Below are positions 9,068 through 17,066 of a stretch of 55,926 nt of DNA, piece by piece; position 1 is the stretch's first letter; each line of letters starts with the position of its first letter. The position numbers were made by a program, and so were the translations under genes. The stretch covers positions 1 to 55,926 of the forward strand of contig MUCI01000049.1 of the NCBI GenBank assembly GCA_002816575.1, given 5' to 3'. Below the pieces are notes generated by a model, which did no database searches, had not been told where the DNA came from, and saw only the letters and a program-made list of their open reading frames with translations. This DNA is from SAR202 cluster bacterium Casp-Chloro-G2 (lineage in GTDB: Bacteria > Chloroflexota > Dehalococcoidia > Lucifugimonadales > UBA3495).

Positions 9068-9096
9068 TTGACAACGCGCCTGGCCGGAGTCAAAAT
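9068..9096 (+). promoter_or_regulatory. TTGACA promoter of the first amidase gene, overlapping a palindrome
   Basis: TTGACA (9068-9073) and CAAAAT (9091-9096) are separated by 17 bases and lie 66 bases before the amidase start. The -35 box sits inside the 11-base palindrome CGTTGACAACG (9066-9076). A closely similar sequence overlaps the -35 of the cupin gene near 52975. Confidence 0.55.
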
Positions 9097-9161
9097 GGCC
9101 GTGCTTCAGCTTCGCCCACATCTTTCACCGTATCCGTTAAAAGAAGGACGATTTCGACCTG

Positions 9162-10577
9162 ATGGACAAAGCAGACCTGCCCTTTTTATCGGCCACCGAA
9201 CTGGCATCCTTGATCAAGTCCCGCCAGGTATCCCCGGTGGAGGCCACCCAGGCATACCTGGACCGCATCGCACAGGTTGACGGCAAGCTCAACTCCTTCA
9301 TCACGGTGACCGGCGACCGGGCCATGGCCGACGCCCGCCTGGCCGATCAGGAGATCGCATCCGGCAGGTACCGCGGCCCGATGCACGGGATCCCGGTGGC
9401 GGTCAAAGACCAGTTCAACACCAAGGGGATTCTCACGACCGGCGGCTCCACCATATTAAGGGAATTTATCCCGGACGAAGACGCCACGGTTGTAAGCAAG
9501 TTGGACCGGGCTGGAGCAGTGCTGCTGGGCAAGCTGAACATGAGCGAATTCGCCATGGGCGACGCCTTCCACCACCCCTACGGGCGGCCCCGCAATCCCT
9601 GGGACCTGTCCCGGAACCCGGGCACGTCCAGCAGCGGCTCAGGCGCGGCCACCGCGGCTTTCCTGTGCGCCACGTCGCTGGGCGAAGACACCGGCGGTTC
9701 CATCCGCGGCCCGGCCTCGTTCTGCGGGTTGGTCGGCATCCGGCCTTCTTGGGGGCGGGTTAGCCGCCACGGCGTACTGGCCGCTTCCTGGTCCATGGAC
9801 CAGGTTGGCCCGATATCGCGCACCGTTTCCGACTGCGCCATGACGCTGGGCGCCATCGCCGGGCACGACCCCAAAGACGGCCACACCTGGGACGTGCCGG
9901 TGCCCGATTACCTGGCGTCCCTTGAGGGAGGCATCCGGGGCCTGAAAGTTGGCGTTATCACCGAGCGGGTGCAGAGCGATGTCGTCGACCCGCAGGTGCG
10001 CGACCTGGTTCTTCAAGCCATCAGCCAGTTGGGCGAGTTGGGCGCCGTCACGGAAGAGATTGATATCCCGCTGATGGCCCAGTCGGCCGCCATCTCCACC
10101 GCCGTGACATATGGCGACGTTTCCGGGGTGCACCGCGAGGGCATCGAGCAGCGCCTCCACGATTACGACTACAACGTCCAGCTTCGGCTGCTTACCGGGG
10201 CCATCCTGCCGGCCCAGGCACATCAGAAGGCGGTGCGGCTGCGGCACATGCTCCGGGAGCAGATATTGGAGGCCCTGAAACGGGTGGATGTCCTGGTGAT
10301 GCCAACCTCGTCCATCCCGGCGTCGCCCATACCCGCAATGGCCGGCGTCGCCAGCAAAGAGGAGTTTATGGAGATGCTGGGCGGACGGCGCAGTTACACC
10401 GCCCCGTTCAACCTGGGCAGCGTACCGGCCCTGTCGATCAACTGCGGTTTCACCTCGGACAACCTGCCCGTGGGGCTCCAGATCGCCGGTCGTCCCTTCG
10501 ATGAGTCAACCGTCTTCCGCGTGGCCTACGCCTACGAGCAGGCCACCGATTGGCACACCCGCCGCCCACCTGTCTAG
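9162..10577 (+). CDS. Amidase-signature family enzyme
   Basis: Amidase-signature enzymes hydrolyse carboxamides, and GatA of the transamidosome belongs to the same fold. The 471 residues contain the Ser-cisSer-Lys triad: K82 in PVAVKDQF, the cis-Ser in GTSSSGSGAA (about 156-157) and the nucleophile S180 in DTGGSIRGPAS. No signal peptide is seen, so it acts in the cytoplasm. It has its own TTGACA promoter and is divergent from glmU. GatA itself is unlikely because no gatB or gatC neighbours it and two further paralogues lie within 7 kb. The substrate is unknown; small amides or ureas are typical. The ATG start has AGAAGGA somewhat far upstream. Confidence 0.9.
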   Translation: MDKADLPFLSATELASLIKSRQVSPVEATQAYLDRIAQVDGKLNSFITVTGDRAMADARLADQEIASGRYRGPMHGIPVAVKDQFNTKGILTTGGSTILREFIPDEDATVVSKLDRAGAVLLGKLNMSEFAMGDAFHHPYGRPRNPWDLSRNPGTSSSGSGAATAAFLCATSLGEDTGGSIRGPASFCGLVGIRPSWGRVSRHGVLAASWSMDQVGPISRTVSDCAMTLGAIAGHDPKDGHTWDVPVPDYLASLEGGIRGLKVGVITERVQSDVVDPQVRDLVLQAISQLGELGAVTEEIDIPLMAQSAAISTAVTYGDVSGVHREGIEQRLHDYDYNVQLRLLTGAILPAQAHQKAVRLRHMLREQILEALKRVDVLVMPTSSIPASPIPAMAGVASKEEFMEMLGGRRSYTAPFNLGSVPALSINCGFTSDNLPVGLQIAGRPFDESTVFRVAYAYEQATDWHTRRPPV

Positions 10578-10630
10578 GCGGGAATAGCCGCTATTGAAAA
10601 GCCGCCCGCACCAGAATCCACTCCCACCAA

Positions 10631-10663
10631 CGTCATTCTGAGGAGTGAAGCGACGAAGAATCC
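10631..10663 (+). repeat. Dispersed intergenic repeat (CATTCTGAG...GAAGAATC type), copy 1
   Basis: A CGTCATTCTGAG core is followed by GAAGAATC. Related copies occur near 13656 and 30136, always between genes. This copy sits just before the broken GIY-YIG gene. Confidence 0.5.
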
Positions 10664-10700
10664 CGTCGCTGCCCAACAAACCGTGCCACGCCAGTACTAA

Positions 10701-10966
10701 GTCTACATAATGACCAACCGATCACGAGCTCTATATATATCGGGGTCACGAACGACCTCGAGCGCCGGGTACACGAGCATAAATCTGGAGCTATTGACGG
10801 ATTTACGAAGCGATACAACATAAATCGGCTGGTCTATTTCGAAACGACCAGCAGTGTTAAGGGCGCAATCTCCACCGAGAAACGGATGAAGAGATGGAGA
10901 AGATCCAAGAAGATCGACCTGATTGAACAGAACAATCCCGGGTGGAAAGACCTCTCCGAAGGGTAG
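10701..10966 (+). pseudogene. GIY-YIG nuclease-like gene broken by a 2-base insertion
   Basis: Two frames together encode a small single-domain GIY-YIG protein. The first frame reads VYIMTNRSRALYI. After a TA-rich run (10731-10740) the sequence continues two bases out of phase as GVTNDLERRVHEHKSG, then the conserved Lys/Arg-rich tail KRMKRWRRSKKIDLIEQ, ending at TAG 10964. Removing one TA pair would restore LYIGVTNDLERRV, the family signature. The initiating Met is also missing, since a stop lies just before VYIM. This is a decayed copy of the short GIY-YIG group often present as multiple intergenic copies in bacteria. A second broken copy lies at 19.24 kb. No remnant of a partner gene is visible. 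Confidence 0.75.
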
Positions 10967-10985
10967 TACGAGGTTGGTCGATAGC

Positions 10986-11150
10986 AATGAGACCCCTCGC
11001 TTCGCTCGGGGTGACAGGGTAGGTCGGGGTGACAGGGTAGGTCGAGACGACAGGGTAGGTCGGGGTGACAGGGTAGGTCGGGGTGACAGGGTAGGTCGAG
11101 ACGACAGGGTAGGTCGGGGTGACAGGGTAGGTCGAGGTGACAGGATCTGC
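10986..11150 (+). repeat. 18-bp tandem repeat with 54-bp higher-order period
   Basis: Eight 18-bp units run from 11007 to 11150. Most read CGGGGTGACAGGGTAGGT (type A); the third and sixth begin CGAGACGACAGG (type B), and the eighth is degenerate. The order A A B A A B A gives a 54-bp superperiod. The array starts directly at the end of a dispersed element (GACCCCTCGCTTCGCTCGGG, 10991-11010), from whose last bases it seems to have grown. Because 18 is a multiple of three, it keeps a frame open into the next amidase, but the real start of that gene is downstream. Confidence 0.9.
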
Positions 11151-11195
11151 TGGCCGGCAATCAGATTACAAGAACCAAGTTCGCCAGGAGGAGCC

Positions 11196-12545
11196 ATGGC
11201 CCAGACCCATGAACTATCGGCGGCGGAACTGGCGCGCCAGATTCGCCAGCGAAACATCGGCCCCGTTGAGGCGGCGAGGTCTCTGCTGGAACGCATGGAC
11301 GCTCTGGAACCCCAACTCGACGCCTGGGTGCGGGTCGACCGTGAGACCGTTCTGGCCGACGCCCAAGCCCGACAGGAGGACCTGGACGCCGGCAGGGAGA
11401 CCGGGCCCCTCCACGGCGTGCCGATCGGTATCAAAGACATCTACAACATCGCCGGCGTGCCAACCACCGCCGGCTCCAAGGTCTACGCCGACTACGTTCC
11501 GGACGAGACCGCCGTGACCATCAATCTGCTGGAGGATGCCGGTGCGGTCATCCTGGGCAAGACAGTAACCACCGAGTTCGCCTGTCTGGACCCGTCCCAC
11601 ACCAAGAATCCCTGGAACCCGGCGCACACCCCCGGCGGTTCCAGCAGCGGTTCGGCGGTTTCGGTGGCGGCCCGGATGTGCCCCATCGCCATGGGTTCCC
11701 AGACCGTCGGCTCGGTGCTCCGTCCTGCGTCATACAACGGCATCGTCGGCTTTAAGCCAACCTACGGGCGGGTGAGCCGCCGTGGCGTGGTTCCAGTGAG
11801 TTGGTCGCTGGACACCGTGGGCTGGATGGGCCGCACGGTGGAGGACATGGCGGTCCTGCTGCAGGTGATGGCCGGTCCGGACGAGCATGACCCGGTGACC
11901 TCACGCCTGCCCGCCGGCGATTACCTATCGGGCCTGGAATCGGCCGGTCCACCCAAGATCGGACTCATAACATCCTTCTTCATGGAGGAGTCCGACCGGG
12001 AAACCCAGAACTCCACCAGAGCCGTGCTGGCAAAGCTCAAGTCGGCCGGGGCGCCGGTGGTCGAACTGACGCTGCCGGAGAGTTTCAACACGGCGTTCCA
12101 GGACCAGCTGCTCATCATGTCAGTGGAGGCCGCCGCCTTCCACAAGCCCATGTACGAGAAGCAGGCCCAGGACTACCAGCCCAAACTAAGGGAGATGCTG
12201 CGTCAGGGGTTGGAGACCGACGCCGTCACCTATACCAGGGCATTGGAGCGCAGGCTCAGGTTCACCGCGGATATGAAGCTGCTGGCGGAGCAGGCCGACG
12301 TCCTGTTAACGCCGTCCACCCCCACCGCGCCGCTGGCCGACCTGACCAACACCGGCGACACCAGGTTCCAAGGGCCGTGGACGTCCTGCGGCCTGCCAAC
12401 CATCACCCTGCCGGCCGGACTAGCGGAATCGGGGCTGCCGACGGGCGTCCAACTGATCGCGGCCCCCTTCGCAGAGGCCCGGCTGCTGGCGGCTGCCCGG
12501 TGGTGCGAGAAAGTCATGGACGTGCATCTGGCTCCCCCACTGTAA
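11196..12545 (+). CDS. Amidase-signature family enzyme (second copy)
   Basis: This 449-residue cytosolic amidase has the triad motifs GIKDIYNIAG (Lys), GGSSSGSAVSVA (cis-Ser) and SQTVGSVLRPAS (nucleophile Ser). The residue before that Gly-Ser is Val rather than the usual Gly. The start is ATG 11196 with a strong AGGAGGAG site. The open frame extends about 90 codons upstream through the tandem repeat and the broken GIY-YIG gene, but that part has no ribosome site and is low complexity. It is followed 59 bases later by a cyclase-family gene in the same direction, so amide and ring-opening hydrolases may act in one route. It resembles the amidase at 15271 more than the one at 9162. Confidence 0.9.
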   Translation: MAQTHELSAAELARQIRQRNIGPVEAARSLLERMDALEPQLDAWVRVDRETVLADAQARQEDLDAGRETGPLHGVPIGIKDIYNIAGVPTTAGSKVYADYVPDETAVTINLLEDAGAVILGKTVTTEFACLDPSHTKNPWNPAHTPGGSSSGSAVSVAARMCPIAMGSQTVGSVLRPASYNGIVGFKPTYGRVSRRGVVPVSWSLDTVGWMGRTVEDMAVLLQVMAGPDEHDPVTSRLPAGDYLSGLESAGPPKIGLITSFFMEESDRETQNSTRAVLAKLKSAGAPVVELTLPESFNTAFQDQLLIMSVEAAAFHKPMYEKQAQDYQPKLREMLRQGLETDAVTYTRALERRLRFTADMKLLAEQADVLLTPSTPTAPLADLTNTGDTRFQGPWTSCGLPTITLPAGLAESGLPTGVQLIAAPFAEARLLAAARWCEKVMDVHLAPPL

Positions 12546-12604
12546 TAGCGGGGAATAGCCGGGAGCTAGCAGTAATCAGTAATCAGGTTTCTAGGAGGCG
12601 GAAT

Positions 12605-13555
12605 ATGCCGCAGGCGAACATTCCCAGCGAGGATGAGGTCCTCAGTTATTTCGACAAGTTCTCAAATTGGGGCAAGTGGGGCGATGACGATGAGTTGGGC
12701 GCGCCCAATTACATCACCCCCGCCAAGGTGAAACAGGCGATCGCCACGGTACAGGAGGGGGTAAGGGTCTCCATGGCCCGCGCCATCAGTTTCGAGCCGA
12801 CCATCGACGCCCCCAACACGCCGGTCCACTTCATGGTGGAGAGCGGCGAGGGCTGGGCCAGCGGTGACAAGGTCAGCTCCCGCGCCTTCCCCGCCGCCAC
12901 CGACTACTTCGGCATGATCTTCCACGGGTTCACCGTAACCCACGTGGACGCGCTCTCCCACTTCTTCTGGAACGGGAAGACCTACAACGGCAAACCGGCC
13001 CATCTGGTGTCCACCAGCCTGGGGGCGACCTTTGGCTCGGTGGAGGAGGCCAAAGACGGCATAATCTCCCGGGCGGTGCTGGTCGACGTTCCGATGATCC
13101 GGGGCATCGACTGGGTGGAACGAGGCGAAGGCGTCATGATCGATGACATCCTGGCCGCCGAGGAACGCTGTGGGTTCAAGGTCGAAGAGGGCGACGTGCT
13201 GCTGATCCGCACCGGACAGTTGCACCGCCGCAACGTGGAGGGGCCGGTGGACCGGTCCGCGGGCTCGACGGCGTGCCAGGCGTCGGTACTGCCTTTGTTC
13301 TACGAACGGGGCATCGCCATGATGGGTTCGGACACTGGCAACGATGTCAGCCCGCCCCAATACGAAAAGGTGCCCAGTCCCATCCACCAGGTGAGCATCA
13401 CGGCCATGGGCATCTGGATCCTGGACAACGCGGACCTCGAAGGAGTGGCCGCTGCCTGCAAGGAGCGCAACCGCTGGGAGTTCATGGTCTCCATCGGCCC
13501 GCTCCGCCTGCACAACACCACCGGCTCGCCGGTGAACCCAATAGCCATCTTCTAA
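12605..13555 (+). CDS. Cyclase-family hydrolase (kynurenine formamidase-like)
   Basis: This 316-residue protein belongs to the metal-dependent 'cyclase' family, which includes kynurenine formamidase and related amide, lactone or imide hydrolases. The signature H-G-x-T-x-T-H-x-D-x-x-x-H is present as FHGFTVTHVDALSHF near residue 102 and supplies the metal ligands. A second conserved stretch, GDVLLIRTG, and the late Asp/Gly loop (MGSDTGND) fit the larger cyclase subgroup. The start is ATG 12605 with AGGAGG seven bases upstream; an in-frame extension overlaps the end of the amidase and is rejected. It follows amidase 2 and probably shares its transcript. The substrate is unknown; a formamide or cyclic imide is plausible. 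Confidence 0.85.
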   Translation: MPQANIPSEDEVLSYFDKFSNWGKWGDDDELGAPNYITPAKVKQAIATVQEGVRVSMARAISFEPTIDAPNTPVHFMVESGEGWASGDKVSSRAFPAATDYFGMIFHGFTVTHVDALSHFFWNGKTYNGKPAHLVSTSLGATFGSVEEAKDGIISRAVLVDVPMIRGIDWVERGEGVMIDDILAAEERCGFKVEEGDVLLIRTGQLHRRNVEGPVDRSAGSTACQASVLPLFYERGIAMMGSDTGNDVSPPQYEKVPSPIHQVSITAMGIWILDNADLEGVAAACKERNRWEFMVSIGPLRLHNTTGSPVNPIAIF

Positions 13556-13620
13556 CCGGCCGGCACAGCCGGGGTTATTACCTCCGGCACGCCAGCGAGG
13601 TCGGCGGTTACGAAATAAGT

Positions 13621-13647
13621 GGCGGCGCGCTCCGTTTGTGCGCCGCC
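13621..13647. terminator. GC-rich hairpin between convergent genes
   Basis: GGCGGCGC (13621-13628) pairs perfectly with GCGCCGCC (13640-13647). It lies between the ends of the cyclase and the flavoprotein genes. There is no T-run on either side, so termination is only a guess. Confidence 0.45.
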
Positions 13648-13655
13648 AAAACCCA

Positions 13656-13685
13656 TGTCATTCTGAGCGTAAGCGAAGAATCTGC
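13656..13685 (+). repeat. Dispersed intergenic repeat, copy 2
   Basis: The sequence contains TCATTCTGAGCG followed by GCGAAGAATCTG, matching the copies near 10631 and 30136 in the same orientation. It lies just before the end of the minus-strand flavoprotein gene. Confidence 0.5.
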
Positions 13686-13713
13686 CACGGCGAACGAAGC
13701 AGAGGATTCCTCT

Positions 13714-15132
13714 CTAGCCTACCATTCGGGCGTACTTGCGCACGATCTTGCCCATGACCCCGCTCAGAAGTTGGTCCACCCTGAGCTTTGAGGCCAGTTG
13801 CTGCGAGGCCAGAGAGTAGGAGGGATAGATGTGCAGCGACTCGGCCATGTGGGCCAACTTAAGGCCTTGGTCCATGGCCAGCGCCCATTCTTGAATCATC
13901 TCCCCGGCACGCGAGGCCACGATGGTCGCCCCCAGCAGTTGGCCGTTGGGCCGGTATACCAGCTTCAGAAAGCCGGGAGAGTCGCCCTCCATCAGCCACC
14001 GGTCGGTCCGCTCCATGGGCCAGTTGGCCACCTGAACCTTGCCGCCGTACCGCTCAGTGGCTTGGGATTCGCTCAACCCCACGTGGGCCACTTCGGGGTC
14101 GGTAAACGTGGCCCACGGCACCCGCTCCAACACCGACTTCTTGTTGAACGGCAAGAACGCGTTCCGCACGGCCATGAATCCCTGATAACCGGCGTAGTGG
14201 GTAAACTGGTAGCCACCGGTGCAGTCCCCGGCGGCGTAGATGTTCGCCTGACTGGTGCGCAGGTGTTTGTTAACCTGAATGCCCGCTCGGCCATGGGCCA
14301 CCTTGGCCTCAGCCAAGCCCAGGCCATCCACCCGTGGCCACCTGCCAACGCAGACCAACACCGCATCGGCTTCCACCTGGCCCCCTCCGCCCAAGACCAG
14401 CCGCGCGCCGGTCTCCGTCTTCTCCACCCGCTCCAATACCGCTGAGCTGCGCAGGTCTACACCGTCTTCGGTTAGCCGCCGGGCTAGGGCATCCGCGGCT
14501 TCCGGTTCGTCCTGGAGCATGATGCGTTCGGCGCCTTCCAACAGCGTCACCGACGAACCCAGCCGGCAAAACGCCTGGGCCAACTCGCAGCCGATCGGAC
14601 CGCCGCCGACGACCGCCAATCTTGGCGGCAATTCCTCCAATCCCCAGACGGTCTCGTAGGTTAGAAAGTCGATCTCGGCCAGGCCTTGGATGGGCGGAAT
14701 AGCCGGTCCGGCGCCGGTGCAGACCAGGTACCGGCGGGCGGTGATGGCCCGGCCTGCAACCGACACCGTTCGCGGGCCGATGAACCGGGCCTCGCCCTGG
14801 ATCACGTCGACGCCCTCCGCCCGGAGAGTATCCGGAGATTCGGCTTCGTATACCTGTCCCACGACCGAACGCACCCGGGTCATGACCGATCTGAGATCGA
14901 CCCTTGGCTCAGTGGTGGTGATTCCGTGCTTCGCGGCGTCTCTGACGCTTTGGGCCGACTTGGCGGCCTTGAGCAGGGTCTTACTGGGCACGCAGCCGCT
15001 CCAGGTGCAGTCGCCGCCCAACCTCCCCTTCTCGACCAACGCCACCGACAGGTCGATCTGCCTGGCGAAGCGGGCCGCGGTCAGCGCCGCCGACCCTCCG
15101 CCGATGATCAGCAGGTCGTAATCTTTCTTCAC
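13714..15132 (-). CDS. Pyridine nucleotide-disulfide oxidoreductase (mercuric reductase-like)
   Basis: This is an FAD- and NAD(P)H-dependent oxidoreductase of the dihydrolipoamide dehydrogenase / mercuric reductase superfamily, 472 residues. Visible parts are the FAD-binding LLIIGGGSAALTAARFA, the redox-active disulfide GGDCTWSGCVPSKTL, the NAD(P) motif LAVVGGGPIGCELA and the second FAD motif YAAGDCTGG. The C-terminal dimer-interface motif is HIYPSYS, where true LipDH has HPTLSE; this suits the YkgC/mercuric reductase-like group. There is no HMA domain and no C-terminal vicinal Cys pair, so mercury reduction is not supported. GTG 15132 is chosen because GGAAGG sits five bases upstream; the longer TTG frame to 15177 has none. 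It lies 138 bases after the amidase gene. Confidence 0.88.
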   Translation of the reverse strand: MKKDYDLLIIGGGSAALTAARFARQIDLSVALVEKGRLGGDCTWSGCVPSKTLLKAAKSAQSVRDAAKHGITTTEPRVDLRSVMTRVRSVVGQVYEAESPDTLRAEGVDVIQGEARFIGPRTVSVAGRAITARRYLVCTGAGPAIPPIQGLAEIDFLTYETVWGLEELPPRLAVVGGGPIGCELAQAFCRLGSSVTLLEGAERIMLQDEPEAADALARRLTEDGVDLRSSAVLERVEKTETGARLVLGGGGQVEADAVLVCVGRWPRVDGLGLAEAKVAHGRAGIQVNKHLRTSQANIYAAGDCTGGYQFTHYAGYQGFMAVRNAFLPFNKKSVLERVPWATFTDPEVAHVGLSESQATERYGGKVQVANWPMERTDRWLMEGDSPGFLKLVYRPNGQLLGATIVASRAGEMIQEWALAMDQGLKLAHMAESLHIYPSYSLASQQLASKLRVDQLLSGVMGKIVRKYARMVG

Positions 15133-15270
15133 TGGAACGTCCTTCCCCTGGCCCGAATCTCGGTTAATCTTAGACAACCCGGTATACGGAGGAGGGTTAC
15201 CGCAAGATACCGGCTAAACCATGATCTTGGATGCCGGGAATCGGGGGAGGGTTTTCCCGAGGGACCTGGT

Positions 15271-16629
15271 CTAGCTGTAATTGGGCGGGGACAACTGCAC
15301 TCCCAGGACCGTTTCGCACCACTTGGCCACGCCCAATAGGCTGCCCTCCTCGAACGGCAGTCCCCCGAACTGCACGCCCAATGGCATGCCGTCCTTGCTT
15401 AGGCCCGATGGAATGGTCACCGTGGGGAGCCCGCAGGACGTCCAGGGCGACTGGAAGGACGCGTCGCCGGTGGTATTCCGGTCCTTGGGCGCGGGGGCCG
15501 GAGTGGTCGGCGTCATCACCGCATCCACCTGCCCCACCATCCGCACCATGTCCTGTCGGAACTGACGGCGGAGACGTTGGGCTTGGAGATACTTGGTCGC
15601 CGGTATCAGCATCCCCATCTCCATGCCGGCGCGGACCCTGGGGCCGTATTTCTCGGCTTGGGTAGCGTGGAACTGTTCGTGGAAGCTGGCACACTCCACG
15701 TTCATGACGATGCGCTGAACACTGTGGGCGGTGTTGAAGCTATCTGGCAGACCAAGCTCCACAACCTCGGCCCCGGCGCCGGCCAACTTCCGGACCACCT
15801 CTTGGGTGTGCGCCCAGACCTCCGGCGTTGACGTCTCCGAGTAATACTGGCTCACGACTCCGATGCGGGGAGGGGTGCTGCGCCGGGCCATCTGCTCGAG
15901 GAAATCTGGGACCGGTTGGCTGGCGGAGCCGGGGTCGTTGGCGTCCTCACCGGACATAACTTGCAACATGAGGGCGGCGTCATCTACGGTGCGCACCAGG
16001 ATGCCCACATGGTCCAGGGACCAACTCACCGGCACCACGCCATAACGGCTGATGCGCCCGTAGGTGGCCTTGAGGCCCACGATGCCGTTGTAGGCCGCCG
16101 GACGGCAGGTTGACCCGCCGGTCTGGGAACCTAGAGCGGCTCCCACGGTCCTGCTGGCGACGGCGACCGATGACCCGCTGCTCGAGCCGCCTGGAGTGTG
16201 CTCGAAGTTCCAGGGATTATAGGTCGGAGAGGGGTCGGAGGTGGCGAACTCGGTGGTCACGGCCTTGCCCAATATGATGCCGCCGGCCGCTTTGATCTTG
16301 GCTACCGACGTGGCGTCAAAATCGGGCACGAAATCGGCATAGACCTTGGACCCGGCCGCCGTCTTCATCCCAGCGGTGTAGAAGATGTCCTTCAGACCCA
16401 CCGGCACTCCGTGGAGCAGCCCTCTGGACTTGCCCAGCTTGGCCTCGGCCTCAAGCTCTTTGGCGTTGCTCAAGACCTCTTCCCGGTCAATGGTCACCCA
16501 CGCCTGCAAGTCTTTATCGGTGTTCTCTATGCGGTCCAATAGCGACTGGGCCAGTTCCACCGGAGACAGGCTCTTGTCCCTGATCTGTTGGGCGGCTTGA
16601 GAAACCGTTAGCTCATGGGGTTTGGCCAT
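15271..16629 (-). CDS. Amidase-signature family enzyme (third copy), paired with a small protein
   Basis: This 452-residue cytosolic amidase has PVGLKDIFYTAG (catalytic Lys), TPGGSSSGSSVAVA (cis-Ser) and SQTGGSTCRPAAYNG (nucleophile Ser). It ends with the CGLPTVTIPSGLSKDG strand typical of the family. The closest relative in the window is the amidase at 11196, with which it shares AGSKVYADFVPD and GVVPVSWSLD-type segments. Directly upstream, 44 bases away, is a 62-residue gene resembling AtzG/GatC small subunits. This suggests a two-subunit amidase like AtzE-AtzG, in which the small partner is needed for stability or activity. The start is ATG; the ribosome site GAGGTCC is weak. Confidence 0.9.
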   Translation of the reverse strand: MAKPHELTVSQAAQQIRDKSLSPVELAQSLLDRIENTDKDLQAWVTIDREEVLSNAKELEAEAKLGKSRGLLHGVPVGLKDIFYTAGMKTAAGSKVYADFVPDFDATSVAKIKAAGGIILGKAVTTEFATSDPSPTYNPWNFEHTPGGSSSGSSVAVASRTVGAALGSQTGGSTCRPAAYNGIVGLKATYGRISRYGVVPVSWSLDHVGILVRTVDDAALMLQVMSGEDANDPGSASQPVPDFLEQMARRSTPPRIGVVSQYYSETSTPEVWAHTQEVVRKLAGAGAEVVELGLPDSFNTAHSVQRIVMNVECASFHEQFHATQAEKYGPRVRAGMEMGMLIPATKYLQAQRLRRQFRQDMVRMVGQVDAVMTPTTPAPAPKDRNTTGDASFQSPWTSCGLPTVTIPSGLSKDGMPLGVQFGGLPFEEGSLLGVAKWCETVLGVQLSPPNYS

Positions 16630-16673
16630 GATTGGACCTCAGATTCAGATAACGAATGGGATGGGGACCGGGC

Positions 16674-16862
16674 CTATTGGTAGAAACCTGGTTCCAGGTC
16701 GGGCTGGATCGTCACTTGACCCACGTCCCACAGTTGCTGGGCCGTCTGTTGCAGCGACGGCTCCAACTCGGCTGCCCGCTGCTCGCCCCACAGGCGCACG
16801 GCCTGGGCGCGAAGTTCTTGGGCTATCTCTTGGACCGAATCGTTGGGCTTCATATTAACCAC
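16674..16862 (-). CDS. Small helical protein, candidate AtzG/GatC-like amidase subunit
   Basis: This is a 62-residue hydrophilic protein of two probable helices ending in a proline-containing tail (VTIQPDLEPGFYQ). In GatC and in AtzG (DUF4089), a short helical protein wraps around the amidase partner and ends in a similar D-x-E-P-x-F region. This protein has that size and ending and lies immediately upstream of an amidase gene on the same strand. The match is by shape and context, not by a diagnostic motif. The annotated start is GTG 16862; an ATG three codons later is equally possible. A TAGAAT box at 16921-16926 on the minus strand could be its promoter. Confidence 0.6.
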   Translation of the reverse strand: MVNMKPNDSVQEIAQELRAQAVRLWGEQRAAELEPSLQQTAQQLWDVGQVTIQPDLEPGFYQ

Positions 16863-16920
16863 GGCGATATCTCGTGCTCCCTAGCGCTCTTTTTGGTCAG
16901 TGTCAGGCCAAGTGCCTGGC

Positions 16921-16926
16921 ATTCTA
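16921..16926 (-). promoter_or_regulatory. Possible -10 box for the small-protein/amidase operon
   Basis: The minus strand reads TAGAAT about 58 bases before the GTG start. No -35 is evident. Confidence 0.35.
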
Positions 16927-17001
16927 AACAAGCCCCGCAGACCGGTCAATCGGGTGCGCAACATCAGGTGTCGAAACGAGAGTGCGCCACGCCCAGCATG
17001 C

Positions 17002-17010
17002 TGTTATAAT
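17002..17010 (+). promoter_or_regulatory. Extended -10 promoter of the SMP-30 gene
   Basis: TGT-TATAAT is a consensus extended -10, 56 bases before the ATG. The -35 region is weak. Confidence 0.65.
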
Positions 17011-17066
17011 CCCGCCTGTTAACTCCCAATGCCCACCCGCCAGCCACATCACCATCGGAGAGAAAT

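Noticed and set aside
11007-11150. A CRISPR array
   Set aside because: The 18-bp units are directly adjacent with no unique spacers, and no cas genes are present.
10923-11195. An N-terminal extension of the second amidase through the tandem repeat
   Set aside because: It has no ribosome site, encodes only low-complexity RVGRGD repeats and overlaps a GIY-YIG remnant. ATG 11196 has AGGAGGAG and matches the family start.
13714-15132. A mercury-resistance role for the flavoprotein
   Set aside because: There is no HMA domain, no C-terminal Cys pair and no other mer gene nearby; only the superfamily is supported.
15133-15177. A longer start (TTG 15177) for the flavoprotein
   Set aside because: There is no ribosome site before TTG, while GTG 15132 has GGAAGG at ideal spacing directly before the FAD motif.
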